In this document: piece after piece, positions 48,391-57,940 of the stretch
Layout: every line of letters starts with the position of its first letter
Position numbering within the stretch: the stretch's first letter is position 1
NCBI RefSeq assembly: GCF_017498485.1
Contig: NZ_CP071795.1
Span: forward strand, 868,001-932,000
Direction of reading: 5' to 3'
Length of the DNA stretch: 64,000 nt
Origin: Polaribacter batillariae
GTDB lineage: Bacteria; Bacteroidota; Bacteroidia; Flavobacteriales; Flavobacteriaceae
Notes under the pieces: model-generated
Database searches by the model: none
The model's input: only the letters and a program-made list of their open reading frames with translations
What the model was told of the DNA's origin: nothing
Program-made: the position numbers and the translations under genes

Positions 48391-48519
48391 ATGGATGATT
48401 TTTTTCTTTATATAAAGAAGAAACGAAAGCATAGCCTTAGCTACGTTTTTTTTTATTCTGAAAATAGAAAGGAAAAAAGGCGATTTATTACAGGATTTTC
48501 AAATGGTAAATGGTATTAA
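48391..48519 (+). CDS. Possible small protein or gene remnant (42 aa)
   Basis: An ATG frame beginning MDDFFLYIKKKRKHSLSYVF and ending FSNGKWY. The reading frame stays open upstream to about 48337 without another ATG, so it might instead be the tail of a lost gene. AGGAAAAG lies before the ATG. The amino-acid composition is protein-like (aromatic and basic residues). It is strongly basic and has no recognised family. An imperfect hairpin-like segment (TAGC-CTTA-GCTA near 48433) overlaps it, so a non-coding alternative exists. Confidence 0.25.
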   Translation: MDDFFLYIKKKRKHSLSYVFFYSENRKEKRRFITGFSNGKWY

Positions 48520-48598
48520 TCGGTAGTTTTAAAGTACCATACCATTGAAGCTTCGCTGGTTTTATCAATTTTATTTTTCCTTGCAAAATATGTAATAA

Positions 48599-48781
48599 AA
48601 AAGAAGCTGTCTCGAAAGTATTAAAATTTGTCATTTCAACGGTAATGGAGAAATCTTATTTACTAAATTTTAGTATTTTAGATTTTTCGATAACTTCGTT
48701 AGCTACTTTCAATCAAAATATATTTTGATTTTAGTAATGCTCAAAATGACAATTAAATTTACTTTTTTGACAACCTCTTTT
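48599..48781. repeat. MITE-like element with 38-bp imperfect terminal inverted repeats
   Basis: Arms 48599-48636 and 48743-48781 pair imperfectly: AAAAGAaGcTGTC against AAAAGAgGtTGTC, then AAAGTA against AAAGTA, then a TTGTCATTT end on both. The 183-bp unit has no coding capacity. A perfect 20-bp palindrome (48711-48730, AATCAAAATA and its complement) lies inside. The size, arms and position in a gene-free spacer fit a decayed miniature inverted-repeat element. Confidence 0.55.
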
Positions 48782-48989
48782 ACAATTAAAGTTATCCCCC
48801 AATAACTTTATTGTTTAATTAATTTTATAGTACCAACTCTTCTAGCAGATTTATATTGTATTAAAAAAACACCTAGGCTTAATGGGTAAAAAAGGAATGT
48901 TTATATTAATTTTAGGTTATAATACTTTACAGCATATAACAATTTAATTAGTCTTTAATTTTAATTGAACCAAAATTCTGGCGACAATT

Positions 48990-49898
48990 TTAATATTTTA
49001 AGCGCTCATTTTTATCCCATAGACCCCAATAACCACCAACATCTCCTTCATCTCCTACTTTCCAAGATTCATCAAAAGAAGAAAAGTAAAAAACCTCAAC
49101 ATTGTCTTTTGCAGACCATACTTGCGTGTTAATAAAATACTTTATTGTGTTTTCGTCTGTAGCATCTGCTGCTGCTTCACTACCTCCTTGACTTGGCCAA
49201 CCTGTTTCTGTAATAATTACTTTTTTACCTTGTGCTGCATGAGTTGCTTGTTTGTACATACTTTGCATATGCGCTAAAGAGTAATCTATTGGACAACCTT
49301 CCCAAAAAGGATAACAGTTAGATAAAATAACGTCACTTACCTCAACCAATTCTGGATGTCTAGAAAATTCGTAATAAGCATCTACATAGCCCACAGTAAC
49401 ATCTGGAATTGCTGTTTTTACTCTTTTAATATAACTCAAAAGTTCTTCTAAACTTAAATCATTTCTATATAAAACTTCGTTACCAACAGCTGCTATATCT
49501 ACACAACCTTCTTTAGCTAAAGCTATTAATGCTTGAATTTCTTGTTCGTTTTTTTCTGCATCGTTACCTAACCAAGCTCCAACCATCGTTTTTAAATCAT
49601 GTTTTTTTGCAATTCTTGGAATATGTTCATTCCCTTCTATACAAGAAAAAGATCGAATCCATTGGGTATATGGTTTTAAAATTTTTATTCTTCTTTCTAC
49701 TTGTTCTTTAGTAATGGTATCTCCTGGTTTTTGACCGTCTTCGTACATGCTAAAACAAATACCATGCATTCCTTGCTGCAACGTCTCTCTCCAAAGTTTT
49801 TGTAAACTATCTAGAGAGTATTTGCTAAAATCTACTCCTTTATCTAATTCTCCTTCTTTATAATTCAAAGAAAAATGATGTCCTTCTCTATATGACAT
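48990..49898 (-). CDS. GH17-family beta-1,3-glucan hydrolase, no signal peptide
   Basis: 302 aa TIM barrel. The acid/base is Glu141 in AAVGNEVLYR and the nucleophile Glu231 in ITETGWPS, both diagnostic for GH17. The protein starts directly with MSYREGHHFSLNY and has no signal peptide or lipobox, so it is probably cytoplasmic, unlike the other GH17 at 53018-54301. It may trim imported laminari-oligosaccharides or transfer glucosyl units. It follows the MFS transporter by 23 nt and is the last gene of the minus-strand locus. Confidence 0.9.
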   Translation of the reverse strand: MSYREGHHFSLNYKEGELDKGVDFSKYSLDSLQKLWRETLQQGMHGICFSMYEDGQKPGDTITKEQVERRIKILKPYTQWIRSFSCIEGNEHIPRIAKKHDLKTMVGAWLGNDAEKNEQEIQALIALAKEGCVDIAAVGNEVLYRNDLSLEELLSYIKRVKTAIPDVTVGYVDAYYEFSRHPELVEVSDVILSNCYPFWEGCPIDYSLAHMQSMYKQATHAAQGKKVIITETGWPSQGGSEAAADATDENTIKYFINTQVWSAKDNVEVFYFSSFDESWKVGDEGDVGGYWGLWDKNERLKY

Positions 49899-49921
49899 TA
49901 TTATGTATTTATTTTTTAAGT

Positions 49922-51490
49922 TTACAATTCTCCTCTACGTTCTACAAGTATTTTTTTAATTTCTTTGGCTCTTTTTTCGTTTAAGCTATACTTCCACATT
50001 ACTATCATCGCTAAAGCCGCAGTTGAAGCTGGCACAATAATATCTGCAATTCTTAAAGAATTCATGGTTTCTGCAGCTTGATTTGTAATATTTTGATCAA
50101 AACCAACAATTTTTAAAATAACACCGCTTAAAATAATGGCAATGGCTTGACCTAATTTTACCATCCACCAATAAATTGCTCCGAAAGTACCTTCTTTACG
50201 AGGCATACCATTTTCTAATTCATCTAAATCACAAACATCTGCAGTCATACTCATCATTAAAGTAAATAAACCTCCCATACCAAATGCAAATAATGGAATG
50301 GGTATAAAAATTAACCAAGGAATACCATTTGTAGTATCTATACTAAACCACGACATACCTACACTATCTAAATAAGGGTTTAAAAACTCGAATAAAGAAG
50401 CCACAGCACTTGTCATAGATTTACCCAAAGCTGTTTCGTTAAAACTGTTATTTAACTCGATATCAAATCCCCACCATTTTAAAATATATCCTATAATTGA
50501 TAAAAATGTTGAAATTAAAAAAGCTTTTCTTTTTCCCCATTTTGTTGCCATTTTAGAAATAATTGGTATTACAATAAAAGCAGTGATAATTGCATTTAAT
50601 GTATTAAACCATGCAGGCCAAGTACCCGCTAGCTCCCAACTACCACTATTCATATAAAAAACAATAATAAAAACAGAAAAGGCTGCGACTAATTGAAAGC
50701 CATTAAAAACTAAAAAAGTTGCGCCACAAAGTTTCATAAAAGGTTTGTTTTTAGAAACCTGTTTAATACCCTGCCATAATTCTTTCATATTAGAAGCGAG
50801 CGATTTTAAATTTAATTCTTTTCTATTTTCCATATGAGAAGCATCTATACCTCTACAGAAAAATGCTGGTAAAATTCCAAATAAAATACAAACGCCCCCA
50901 ACAATTACAGCCATAGTTCTTACACCCTGAGCCGGATTCTCAAAAGTATTTACATCTGGTATGATTACATATAACCAAGGTACAATCATCCATGCAATTT
51001 GCCCCATACTATTTGCCAAACTCATTAATCGAGTTCTTTCATTATAATCGGATGTCATTTCATAACCTAAACCAACTAAAGGTGTCGCAAACATTGTGTT
51101 TCCTACTAAAAACAATATCTGCAAGATCATTACATACCAAAAATTAAAAGTTTGAGATGCATTTTCGTCTAATTGCCACATTAAAATAAACAAGATTCCG
51201 CTAATGATTGCTCCGCTAAAAATATAAGGTCTTCTGCGCCCCCATTTCGATTTTGTGTTATCTGAAATAAATCCCATAACAGGATCTGTTAAAGCGTCGA
51301 AAATTCTTGGTAAACCTCCTAAAAGTCCAGCCCAAACTGGGTCCATACCAAAGGCAGTTAATATAAATACTTGTAGGTAAACTCCTAATACTCCTGGTAA
51401 TAAATTTAATACAAAATGACCCGCACCGAATGCCGCTTTTTGTCTAAATGGAACCTTACCTCTTGCTGGTGTTGTAGATTGATTTGACAT
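49922..51490 (-). CDS. MFS transporter, GPH (glycoside-pentoside-hexuronide) type
   Basis: 522 aa, about 12 membrane helices. GPH features near the start are FGAGHFVLNLLPGVLGVYL and FDALTDPVMGFISDNTKSKW followed by GRRRPYI; later come GYEMTSDYNERTRLMSLANS and the second-half MSMTADVCDLDELENG. GPH symporters import glycosides with Na+ or H+. Between a cytoplasmic GH17 and GH30 genes, its cargo is probably glucose-based oligosaccharides from laminarin, entering for phosphorolysis by the GH149 product. Confidence 0.9.
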   Translation of the reverse strand: MSNQSTTPARGKVPFRQKAAFGAGHFVLNLLPGVLGVYLQVFILTAFGMDPVWAGLLGGLPRIFDALTDPVMGFISDNTKSKWGRRRPYIFSGAIISGILFILMWQLDENASQTFNFWYVMILQILFLVGNTMFATPLVGLGYEMTSDYNERTRLMSLANSMGQIAWMIVPWLYVIIPDVNTFENPAQGVRTMAVIVGGVCILFGILPAFFCRGIDASHMENRKELNLKSLASNMKELWQGIKQVSKNKPFMKLCGATFLVFNGFQLVAAFSVFIIVFYMNSGSWELAGTWPAWFNTLNAIITAFIVIPIISKMATKWGKRKAFLISTFLSIIGYILKWWGFDIELNNSFNETALGKSMTSAVASLFEFLNPYLDSVGMSWFSIDTTNGIPWLIFIPIPLFAFGMGGLFTLMMSMTADVCDLDELENGMPRKEGTFGAIYWWMVKLGQAIAIILSGVILKIVGFDQNITNQAAETMNSLRIADIIVPASTAALAMIVMWKYSLNEKRAKEIKKILVERRGEL

Positions 51491-51522
51491 ATTATATTGA
51501 TTTTAGTTAATTCGTATTGCTA

Positions 51523-53007
51523 TTATTTACTCAACATTATAGTTTGTAGTGCTTGAGCGTTAATGTTTATAACTATTTCTTTATCATTTAACTGCAATTT
51601 GAAATTTTTCTTTGTTTGCCCTTCATTAAAAACCACCACAGCAATAGAGCCATCTTTATTTTTTGCTGCAGTAACTTGTAATTCTTTATCTGAATTTTCT
51701 AAACCGATTACTTTTGCTTCTGGTCTTATGTATTTGCTAAAATGGGCCATTGTGTAATACAAGGGTGTAAAATACACTTCATCTTTCTCTGGATCGACGA
51801 TTACTGGAGCAATGCACCAGTTTTTAAACCAGTTAGGGCCACCTTTGGTGTCTAAAACCATGTTCCAATCTACCCAACCATCTACATAATTATTTAGACA
51901 ACCAATAATATCTCTTGCATACCTGTTTACAGGTGCATATTTTGGGTGCAAATGTTTGTCTTTTTCAGAAGCCCAAGTATAACCCCAATCTGTAGCTTCT
52001 TTTTTCCAATACCAAGCATCATCTTGCCAAACTGGAACTTCTGCATCTACACAAGCTTCTGACTGAATTAAGTATTTATTTGGCGCTTTTTGATGTGCGT
52101 ATTGCAACTCTTCTGAAAATATTTCGAAAGTACTTGCATACCAATGAATGGCTGTTCCATCAAAATATTTAGACGTTTGTTCATTTTTAAACTGAGAGTC
52201 TATCCATTCTTTTAAGTGTTCTCTATTTTGATCGTACCCTAAAATTTTAATATTCGGATAGTCTTTTCTTAATTGAGGCCCTAAATGATGTTGCACAAAG
52301 TTGGTCATTTCATCGGGAGTATAATGCATACTTTCCCAATTATTACCATTTCCTAAAGGTTCATTTTCTACTGTAAACCCCCAAATATCTATGCCTTCTT
52401 TTTTATAAGCTGCTACATATTTAGAAAAGAAAAGGGCCCAAGTATCGTAATATTTTGGCAGTAATTTGCCACCTACCCAATGGTTATTATCTTTCATCCA
52501 AGGAGCAGCTGTCCAAGGTGAAGCAAATATTTTAAACCCATCTTCTGATGTTTTTATTGCTTCTTTTATCATCGGAATTAAATCATTTTTATCTTCTTCT
52601 ATCGTAAAGTGTTTCAACTCTAAATCATCTTCTACAGGAGTGTAAGAATATTGAGATAAAGAGAAGTCACAAGAATTCATATGTGTTCTTGTTAGCGAAT
52701 AATTTGCGCCTTCTTTAGAAAAATATGCTTGAATTATGCTGTCTCTATTTTTTTTACTCAATTTGTTTAACAAATAGGCAGATGCCTCTGTAAAAGCACC
52801 CCCAAAACCAGTAATGGTTTGAAAAGTTGTGTCTGGATATATTTTAATTGTTGACGCATTTTTAACATTAACAAAATCAGAAATTTTGGTTAGTTTGTTG
52901 CCTGCTGCTGATGTTTCGTAAACATCTACTACGAACGTTTCTACTTTTGGGTTGCAACTTATCATCATCAATAAAAAAAGTGTTGAGAAAAAATAATTTG
53001 TTTTCAT
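51523..53007 (-). CDS. GH30-family glucanase lipoprotein
   Basis: 494 aa. Lipobox MISC (Cys18). The barrel starts after a beta strand (TFQTITGFGGAFTEASAYLL). The acid/base is Glu216 in FTVENEPLG, the nucleophile Glu317 in LIQSEACVD. The C-terminal beta-sandwich is present (PLYYTMAHFSKYIRPEAKVI). In laminarin loci, GH30 enzymes cut the beta-1,6 side branches. That role is inferred from neighbours; a beta-glucosidase or glucocerebrosidase-like activity cannot be excluded. 10 nt after the lipoprotein GH17 gene. Confidence 0.92.
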   Translation of the reverse strand: MKTNYFFSTLFLLMMISCNPKVETFVVDVYETSAAGNKLTKISDFVNVKNASTIKIYPDTTFQTITGFGGAFTEASAYLLNKLSKKNRDSIIQAYFSKEGANYSLTRTHMNSCDFSLSQYSYTPVEDDLELKHFTIEEDKNDLIPMIKEAIKTSEDGFKIFASPWTAAPWMKDNNHWVGGKLLPKYYDTWALFFSKYVAAYKKEGIDIWGFTVENEPLGNGNNWESMHYTPDEMTNFVQHHLGPQLRKDYPNIKILGYDQNREHLKEWIDSQFKNEQTSKYFDGTAIHWYASTFEIFSEELQYAHQKAPNKYLIQSEACVDAEVPVWQDDAWYWKKEATDWGYTWASEKDKHLHPKYAPVNRYARDIIGCLNNYVDGWVDWNMVLDTKGGPNWFKNWCIAPVIVDPEKDEVYFTPLYYTMAHFSKYIRPEAKVIGLENSDKELQVTAAKNKDGSIAVVVFNEGQTKKNFKLQLNDKEIVININAQALQTIMLSK

Positions 53008-53017
53008 TGGACTGGTT

Positions 53018-54301
53018 TTATCTTGGGTAATCTGTATTCGGTACTAAAACCGTTTTCATCATTTCTTCTTTATTTCCTTTGAAAGTTTTCGTGATTGGTT
53101 TTCCGTTTCTAGTTAAGCCTTTAAAAACCCCTTTATCTACTAAATGCCAAATGGGGTATTTGGCTTCTCCTTTTAAGTTGATCAATCCAAAATGGTTTTC
53201 GGATCCTAGAGGATTGTTAGCATCTTTCCATTGCTCGTCAAAAGCTTCAAAATAGAAACAAGAAATGCCTGCTTTATGGGTCCAATCTCTTATGTGTTTA
53301 TAATACAAACCTTGTTTGTATTGGTCTGTGGCTCTAGAACCGTTTTTTCCATAATGCCCGCTAGAAATGCTTGCCCAGCCTGTTTCTCCAATATGAATTG
53401 TTTTGGTAGCATCGATACTTTTTACATAGTTAGAAACGTTTTTATATAATTGTTTCGATTTTTCTAAAGCACGCAACATTGCATTGTCTATTTTTTCTAT
53501 ATCAGATAGCTTTTGCTCGTCTTCTGGTATTTTCCAAAAACCTGGATCGTAATGAGAATAATGATAAGGATAGGTATGCATAGAAACATAATCTACAGCT
53601 TTAATTAAGTCTTCTAAATCTTTTACTCTGTAACTTTCGTCTCCACCACCCCAAGAAGAAAAATCGTCTGAACTGGTAATCCATAAATCTTTAGAAAGTT
53701 CTCCTTTTTTCTTTAGTTCTTGTAAATGATTTACCCATTTTAAAATTACACTAGGTTGTACATAATAGCTTGTTGCCCATTTTACCATGGCTTCATTACC
53801 CACAGCTATTATTTTAACAATATCTGGGTATTGTTTTGCTAAAGCTACTGCTCTTGCAATTTCTCCTTCGTTTTGTGGACTTTCTATGTGATGATCTGGG
53901 GCTATGTCTGTCCAAGCGTTTAAACAATCTATCCAAGCACCTAACATTACATACATTTCGAAATTTGGGTCTTCTTTTTTTAGCTCGTTAATTGCTTTTA
54001 AAACATTCGCTGCATGTGGTAATTTGGGTTGTACATTATAGGTTCTTAAAATTTTAATTCCCATTGCAGAAAGAATTTTTAGATCTTCCTTCAACTCATT
54101 AACAGTAGGTTGTATTTCTCTTGAATTTTCTCTGTACCCACCATAAGAAATTGCCAAATACGCTGGATTTCCTAAAATCTGTTTCGCTGTCATTGTTGTT
54201 TTTTTCTCTTTGGTATTTTTTGTTTCTTCTTTTTTAGAACTACACCCAAAACCAATGACAAAAATTAAAATTGCTGTTGTTATTTTTAAAATTGATTTCA
54301 T
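53018..54301 (-). CDS. GH17-family beta-1,3-glucan hydrolase lipoprotein
   Basis: 427 aa. Lipobox GFGC (Cys20) followed by a Lys/Glu-rich linker, so it is a surface or periplasmic lipoprotein. GH17 catalytic residues are Glu170 (IAVGNEAMVKW) and Glu306 (IGETGWASIS). It is about 125 residues longer than the cytoplasmic GH17. It is expected to degrade beta-1,3-glucan chains or oligosaccharides outside the inner membrane. The gene is placed between GH149 and GH30 genes in the same orientation. Confidence 0.93.
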   Translation of the reverse strand: MKSILKITTAILIFVIGFGCSSKKEETKNTKEKKTTMTAKQILGNPAYLAISYGGYRENSREIQPTVNELKEDLKILSAMGIKILRTYNVQPKLPHAANVLKAINELKKEDPNFEMYVMLGAWIDCLNAWTDIAPDHHIESPQNEGEIARAVALAKQYPDIVKIIAVGNEAMVKWATSYYVQPSVILKWVNHLQELKKKGELSKDLWITSSDDFSSWGGGDESYRVKDLEDLIKAVDYVSMHTYPYHYSHYDPGFWKIPEDEQKLSDIEKIDNAMLRALEKSKQLYKNVSNYVKSIDATKTIHIGETGWASISSGHYGKNGSRATDQYKQGLYYKHIRDWTHKAGISCFYFEAFDEQWKDANNPLGSENHFGLINLKGEAKYPIWHLVDKGVFKGLTRNGKPITKTFKGNKEEMMKTVLVPNTDYPR

Positions 54302-54425
54302 ACGCTACTGTTTTTATGTTAATTCTAAACTATTTCTTCTATTTTTTTAATGTGAAACCAATAATTACAAAAATCGCAGGAAAAAAAAATCGATATTTAT
54401 GAAAACTATTAAACATTAACGTTTT

Positions 54426-57400
54426 TTATTTTTCTATGAAGACTATTATCTTTTTTATTTCTCCTGTTCTTTTGAATAATTTATTGCTGTTTTTTTGGTC
54501 TATTTTTAAATCGTTTACTGCATCATTTTTACCATCTGTGTAAAATATTTTTAATTTATTTTTATCGGATAATTTGTAAACAATAGGTACTTGGCAATAG
54601 GTAAAGCAAAGTGTATTTTTTTCTAAAACAATGGTTTTATTTTTACCTTTCACATTCACATAATTAAAGGTTTTAGATGTTGTTAAGAACTCTTCTTTTC
54701 TTAATAATCTTGGATTAAATGTAACCTTACCATTTTTTACGAACGCCCCTAATTCTCCCATTCTCGATAAGATATCTTCTTTTACTTGCCCAGTCATTCC
54801 TGGTTGTTGTGCACCTTTTGTCGCTGGTGTATGCGAATAAGGGTCTGTTGGAAAAGCACCATATAATTCTGGTGATTTATGTACTCCTATTCCTTCGTTT
54901 ATTTCGTAATAATGATCCAAAAGTCTTCCTATAACTTCTTCACTTTCGTTATTATTAATTGCCAACAAACAGTTTTCTTGAACTGCTAACAACAATTTAG
55001 AAACCATGTGCCAATAAATTGAGCCTAAACCTTCGTAGCCAAAAAATGTTCCTGATCTTCCTGTAAAAGATTTATGATCGAACATTTCTTCGTAGATTTC
55101 TAGAAGTAAATTTTCTTCTTGATGCACTAAAGATTGATATTTTTTTGAAAGGTTTTCTAATCCTCTTTTTAAAACATCGGCATTATTAAAATTACCATTA
55201 AAATGATAATTTCCTGCGACGTCTTTATTGATAATTTGGTGGTTGCCATCGGCTAATAATTGCTGTAATAATTTTGATTTCTGTACTGCTTTTTTAGGTA
55301 TGTTATTCTTATCTATAAACCTTCCTAAATCTTTGTTTGGATACAAAATATAGCTGTACTGATCTTCTCTAAACAACGCACTTGCTTTTAAACCATCTAA
55401 AGTTGCCAAAGCTTGTTTTGCGGATAAATGCCCAGAACTTAGTACTGCAACTTGACCTTCTAACATTTCTGACAAATAGGAAATAGACACTTCTTTCTTA
55501 TTTTCTACCGTCATTAAATTATAAGCGTGATACATATTGTCATCACGTTTGTTGGCATCTATCGTTTGTTGGGTGTATTTTTTTGTGATGCTAAAGAAAT
55601 CTAATAAATCGTTTTTAGAAATGGTTGTTTTTTTGTTTTGAAATCCGTTTTTGTAAATCGATAATCTGTAATTGCTACCTGCTGTTCCAACGCCATCTAA
55701 AACTGTTTTTCGGTCTGCATTAGAAATCTTTTTAGACAAAATATTTTCGTTTTCTTTAAGCGATGCAACTACAGCATTAAAGAAGGTTACTAACTCGTTA
55801 GAAATCGCAATGTTATCGAGGTTTGTATTCGCTACTACATTTTCGAAAAAGTCTATAAAACGATGTAAATAACACAAGGTAACCATAGAAACTCCATTGC
55901 CCACTAAAGCATTGTTGGCATCATTCCATTCTGGTCTTTGTGTATTCATCCAAATACCCGCTTCTGGAATAAAATTAGAGATTTTTGCCAACACAGTTGC
56001 CAGCAATTTCTCCATCATATTTACTCTGTAAATGCGATTATTTGCATCTCTTAACAAAGCACCATCTGCGCCAATTTGAGCTCTTAATTCATCGATTTTA
56101 TGATTTAATTTTTCATCAAAATCAATGGTATCTTTCGGGTTTTGCAGCGTTTCTTGGTAGTTTTTAATTTTATAAGGCACCTTTGCATATACAAAAATAG
56201 CTTCAGTAAAATTTTTAGACAATCTACCAGGATAGTAATCTTCTATAAATTCTAAGAATTTTAATAGATAAATAATTTGATGATCTCCCCAATACCCAAT
56301 ATAAGACCAAGGATCATCTGGCTCTATAATTTCCCAATCAAAACCGCCTTTGGTAACTCTGTAAGGGTTATAACCATCGAAAGTAGAAGCATTTAAAAAC
56401 TTAAAAATCATTCCTTCTATAAACTCTGGATATGAATGTGCTAAGGCTTCCCAATTTTGAAAAATATCTCTCCAGTTTCCTTCGTAATCTAAGATTTTAG
56501 CACCATCTATTTCGCTTCTAGTGTTGATAGAAAAACGGTTCCAAGGCCTGCTTGGGTCTCCATGTCTTCGACTAAATTTTAACGGTAAATACTCAAAACA
56601 CAGTCTTTTAAAATCTTTGTCTTCATTGGTAATTGCTCTATTTTTTAAGTAATTTACCGTAAATTCTTGTGGTAAGTTATTAATTGTATTTTTTTGATTT
56701 TTAAATACTTGTTGATTTGCGTTTTTTAAGTATTTTTCGAAGTCTTGTTTTTCGATTTGATAATTGTTGTCGAAAATTCCACCTCTCATAATATTGAAAA
56801 GTGTATTTGCAAAATGTCTGGTATTTCTTAGTTCAATATTTCCTAACTGAAGTCCATCTGATGCACCAACCAATTCTATTAAATTATCTGTTCCTTCATC
56901 GATACTTTTTTGAAGCAATGTTAATAAATTGGATTTATTTTTAATTTGATGTGCTAAGGAATGATAAGATGATAAATTCTGATTTACATTGGCAATTAAA
57001 TACCATGATTTTTCTTCTTTTGGTTTAAAGGATAAATTTTGAATGGTAAAATAAGCCCCTTTTTCTGCTTTTACATCTATTTCTTGCTCAATTTTTTCTC
57101 CTCTTCTAAAATTAGTTAATTGTTTTGAAGATATTAAATATGTAGGATTTTTTACCCCTAAAGACCATACTAAATTTGCTTTTAAAGCTTCACTAGGTTC
57201 TGCTTTATCTACAATAATGGCACTTAATGCGTAAATACCAATACCTGTTGAGGTTTCTAACTCGCTTTTTTTGTAAGCATCTACTAAATTACTTCTTATT
57301 TCTTGTATTGCAGATGTTACTCCGTAAGGAATAATGTTTTGTATTCCGTCTAAAATAGTTACTTCAACTTTAGCGTCTGAATTGTTTATTAATTCAGATT

Positions 57401-57857
57401 TTCTAACAAAACCGTATTCATTAGAAGTATTCCAATGATATCTAAAAATAAGTCTTAAATCTTCATTTATTTCTTCAAAAATAATTTTGTTTCCATAACT
57501 ATTTTTATACAAATTTCTGGTGATGGAATAAATACCTTCGTATTTATCTGAAAAAGGTTCCCATAAAAGTATTTTGGTTTCTTTATGAATTTGCACAATG
57601 GTTTTACTACCTGTAATATCTGCAGACTCCGTAATTTTATCATCTGTATAATAAGGAAAAAGTGCATTTTCTGCGTTTTTTCTACCAGCGGTTAAACCTC
57701 CATTACTAGAAATAAACATCCAATGATTTGAGTTACTAACAATACTCATAAAAAACGGACGCATAGCATCGCTATTTGATATTTTAAAATATTGTTGGTT
57801 ATCTATCGTTACTGTTTGTAACTCTACATTTTTATTAGGGCTATTAATTATATTCAA
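54426..57857 (-). CDS. GH149-type beta-1,3-glucan phosphorylase (cytoplasmic)
   Basis: 1143 aa without signal peptide. The length and motifs match the inverting phosphorylase family GH149, related to GH94: SRRHGDPSRPWNRFSI (429-444), LDYEGNWRDIFQNWEALAHS (456-475), DPWSYIGYWGDHQII (515-529) and MNTQRPEWNDANNALVGNG (637-655), in which Asp646 is the candidate general acid. N-terminal beta-sandwich about 1-290, then an alpha/alpha barrel. It would split beta-1,3-gluco-oligosaccharides with phosphate to glucose 1-phosphate, saving ATP. The start ATG at 57855-57857 lies past a strong terminator, so this gene heads its own transcription unit. Confidence 0.82.
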   Translation of the reverse strand: MNIINSPNKNVELQTVTIDNQQYFKISNSDAMRPFFMSIVSNSNHWMFISSNGGLTAGRKNAENALFPYYTDDKITESADITGSKTIVQIHKETKILLWEPFSDKYEGIYSITRNLYKNSYGNKIIFEEINEDLRLIFRYHWNTSNEYGFVRKSELINNSDAKVEVTILDGIQNIIPYGVTSAIQEIRSNLVDAYKKSELETSTGIGIYALSAIIVDKAEPSEALKANLVWSLGVKNPTYLISSKQLTNFRRGEKIEQEIDVKAEKGAYFTIQNLSFKPKEEKSWYLIANVNQNLSSYHSLAHQIKNKSNLLTLLQKSIDEGTDNLIELVGASDGLQLGNIELRNTRHFANTLFNIMRGGIFDNNYQIEKQDFEKYLKNANQQVFKNQKNTINNLPQEFTVNYLKNRAITNEDKDFKRLCFEYLPLKFSRRHGDPSRPWNRFSINTRSEIDGAKILDYEGNWRDIFQNWEALAHSYPEFIEGMIFKFLNASTFDGYNPYRVTKGGFDWEIIEPDDPWSYIGYWGDHQIIYLLKFLEFIEDYYPGRLSKNFTEAIFVYAKVPYKIKNYQETLQNPKDTIDFDEKLNHKIDELRAQIGADGALLRDANNRIYRVNMMEKLLATVLAKISNFIPEAGIWMNTQRPEWNDANNALVGNGVSMVTLCYLHRFIDFFENVVANTNLDNIAISNELVTFFNAVVASLKENENILSKKISNADRKTVLDGVGTAGSNYRLSIYKNGFQNKKTTISKNDLLDFFSITKKYTQQTIDANKRDDNMYHAYNLMTVENKKEVSISYLSEMLEGQVAVLSSGHLSAKQALATLDGLKASALFREDQYSYILYPNKDLGRFIDKNNIPKKAVQKSKLLQQLLADGNHQIINKDVAGNYHFNGNFNNADVLKRGLENLSKKYQSLVHQEENLLLEIYEEMFDHKSFTGRSGTFFGYEGLGSIYWHMVSKLLLAVQENCLLAINNNESEEVIGRLLDHYYEINEGIGVHKSPELYGAFPTDPYSHTPATKGAQQPGMTGQVKEDILSRMGELGAFVKNGKVTFNPRLLRKEEFLTTSKTFNYVNVKGKNKTIVLEKNTLCFTYCQVPIVYKLSDKNKLKIFYTDGKNDAVNDLKIDQKNSNKLFKRTGEIKKIIVFIEK

Positions 57858-57878
57858 TTTTTAATAAATTTTGTTTAC

Positions 57879-57918
57879 AAAAAAGTTTAAAAAGGTCGAG
57901 TGTTTATTCTCGACCTTT
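57879..57918 (-). terminator. Terminator after the PKD/CBM surface protein gene
   Basis: Perfect 10-bp stem AAAGGTCGAG (57891-57900) with CTCGACCTTT (57909-57918), 8-nt loop, then T-rich on the minus strand. It separates the surface-protein genes (GH16, Big2, PKD/CBM) from GH149-GH17-GH30-MFS-GH17. Confidence 0.88.
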
Positions 57919-57940
57919 ACATCTTATTTTATTTTATATT

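Larger units (their letters stand above)
48345..48989. other. 645-bp spacer between peptidase and laminarin locus
   Basis: It contains the 42-codon frame and the inverted-repeat element listed separately. Otherwise the sequence is AT-rich and no gene is supported. It marks the boundary between housekeeping genes and the glucan locus, whose genes all point left toward it. Confidence 0.5.
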
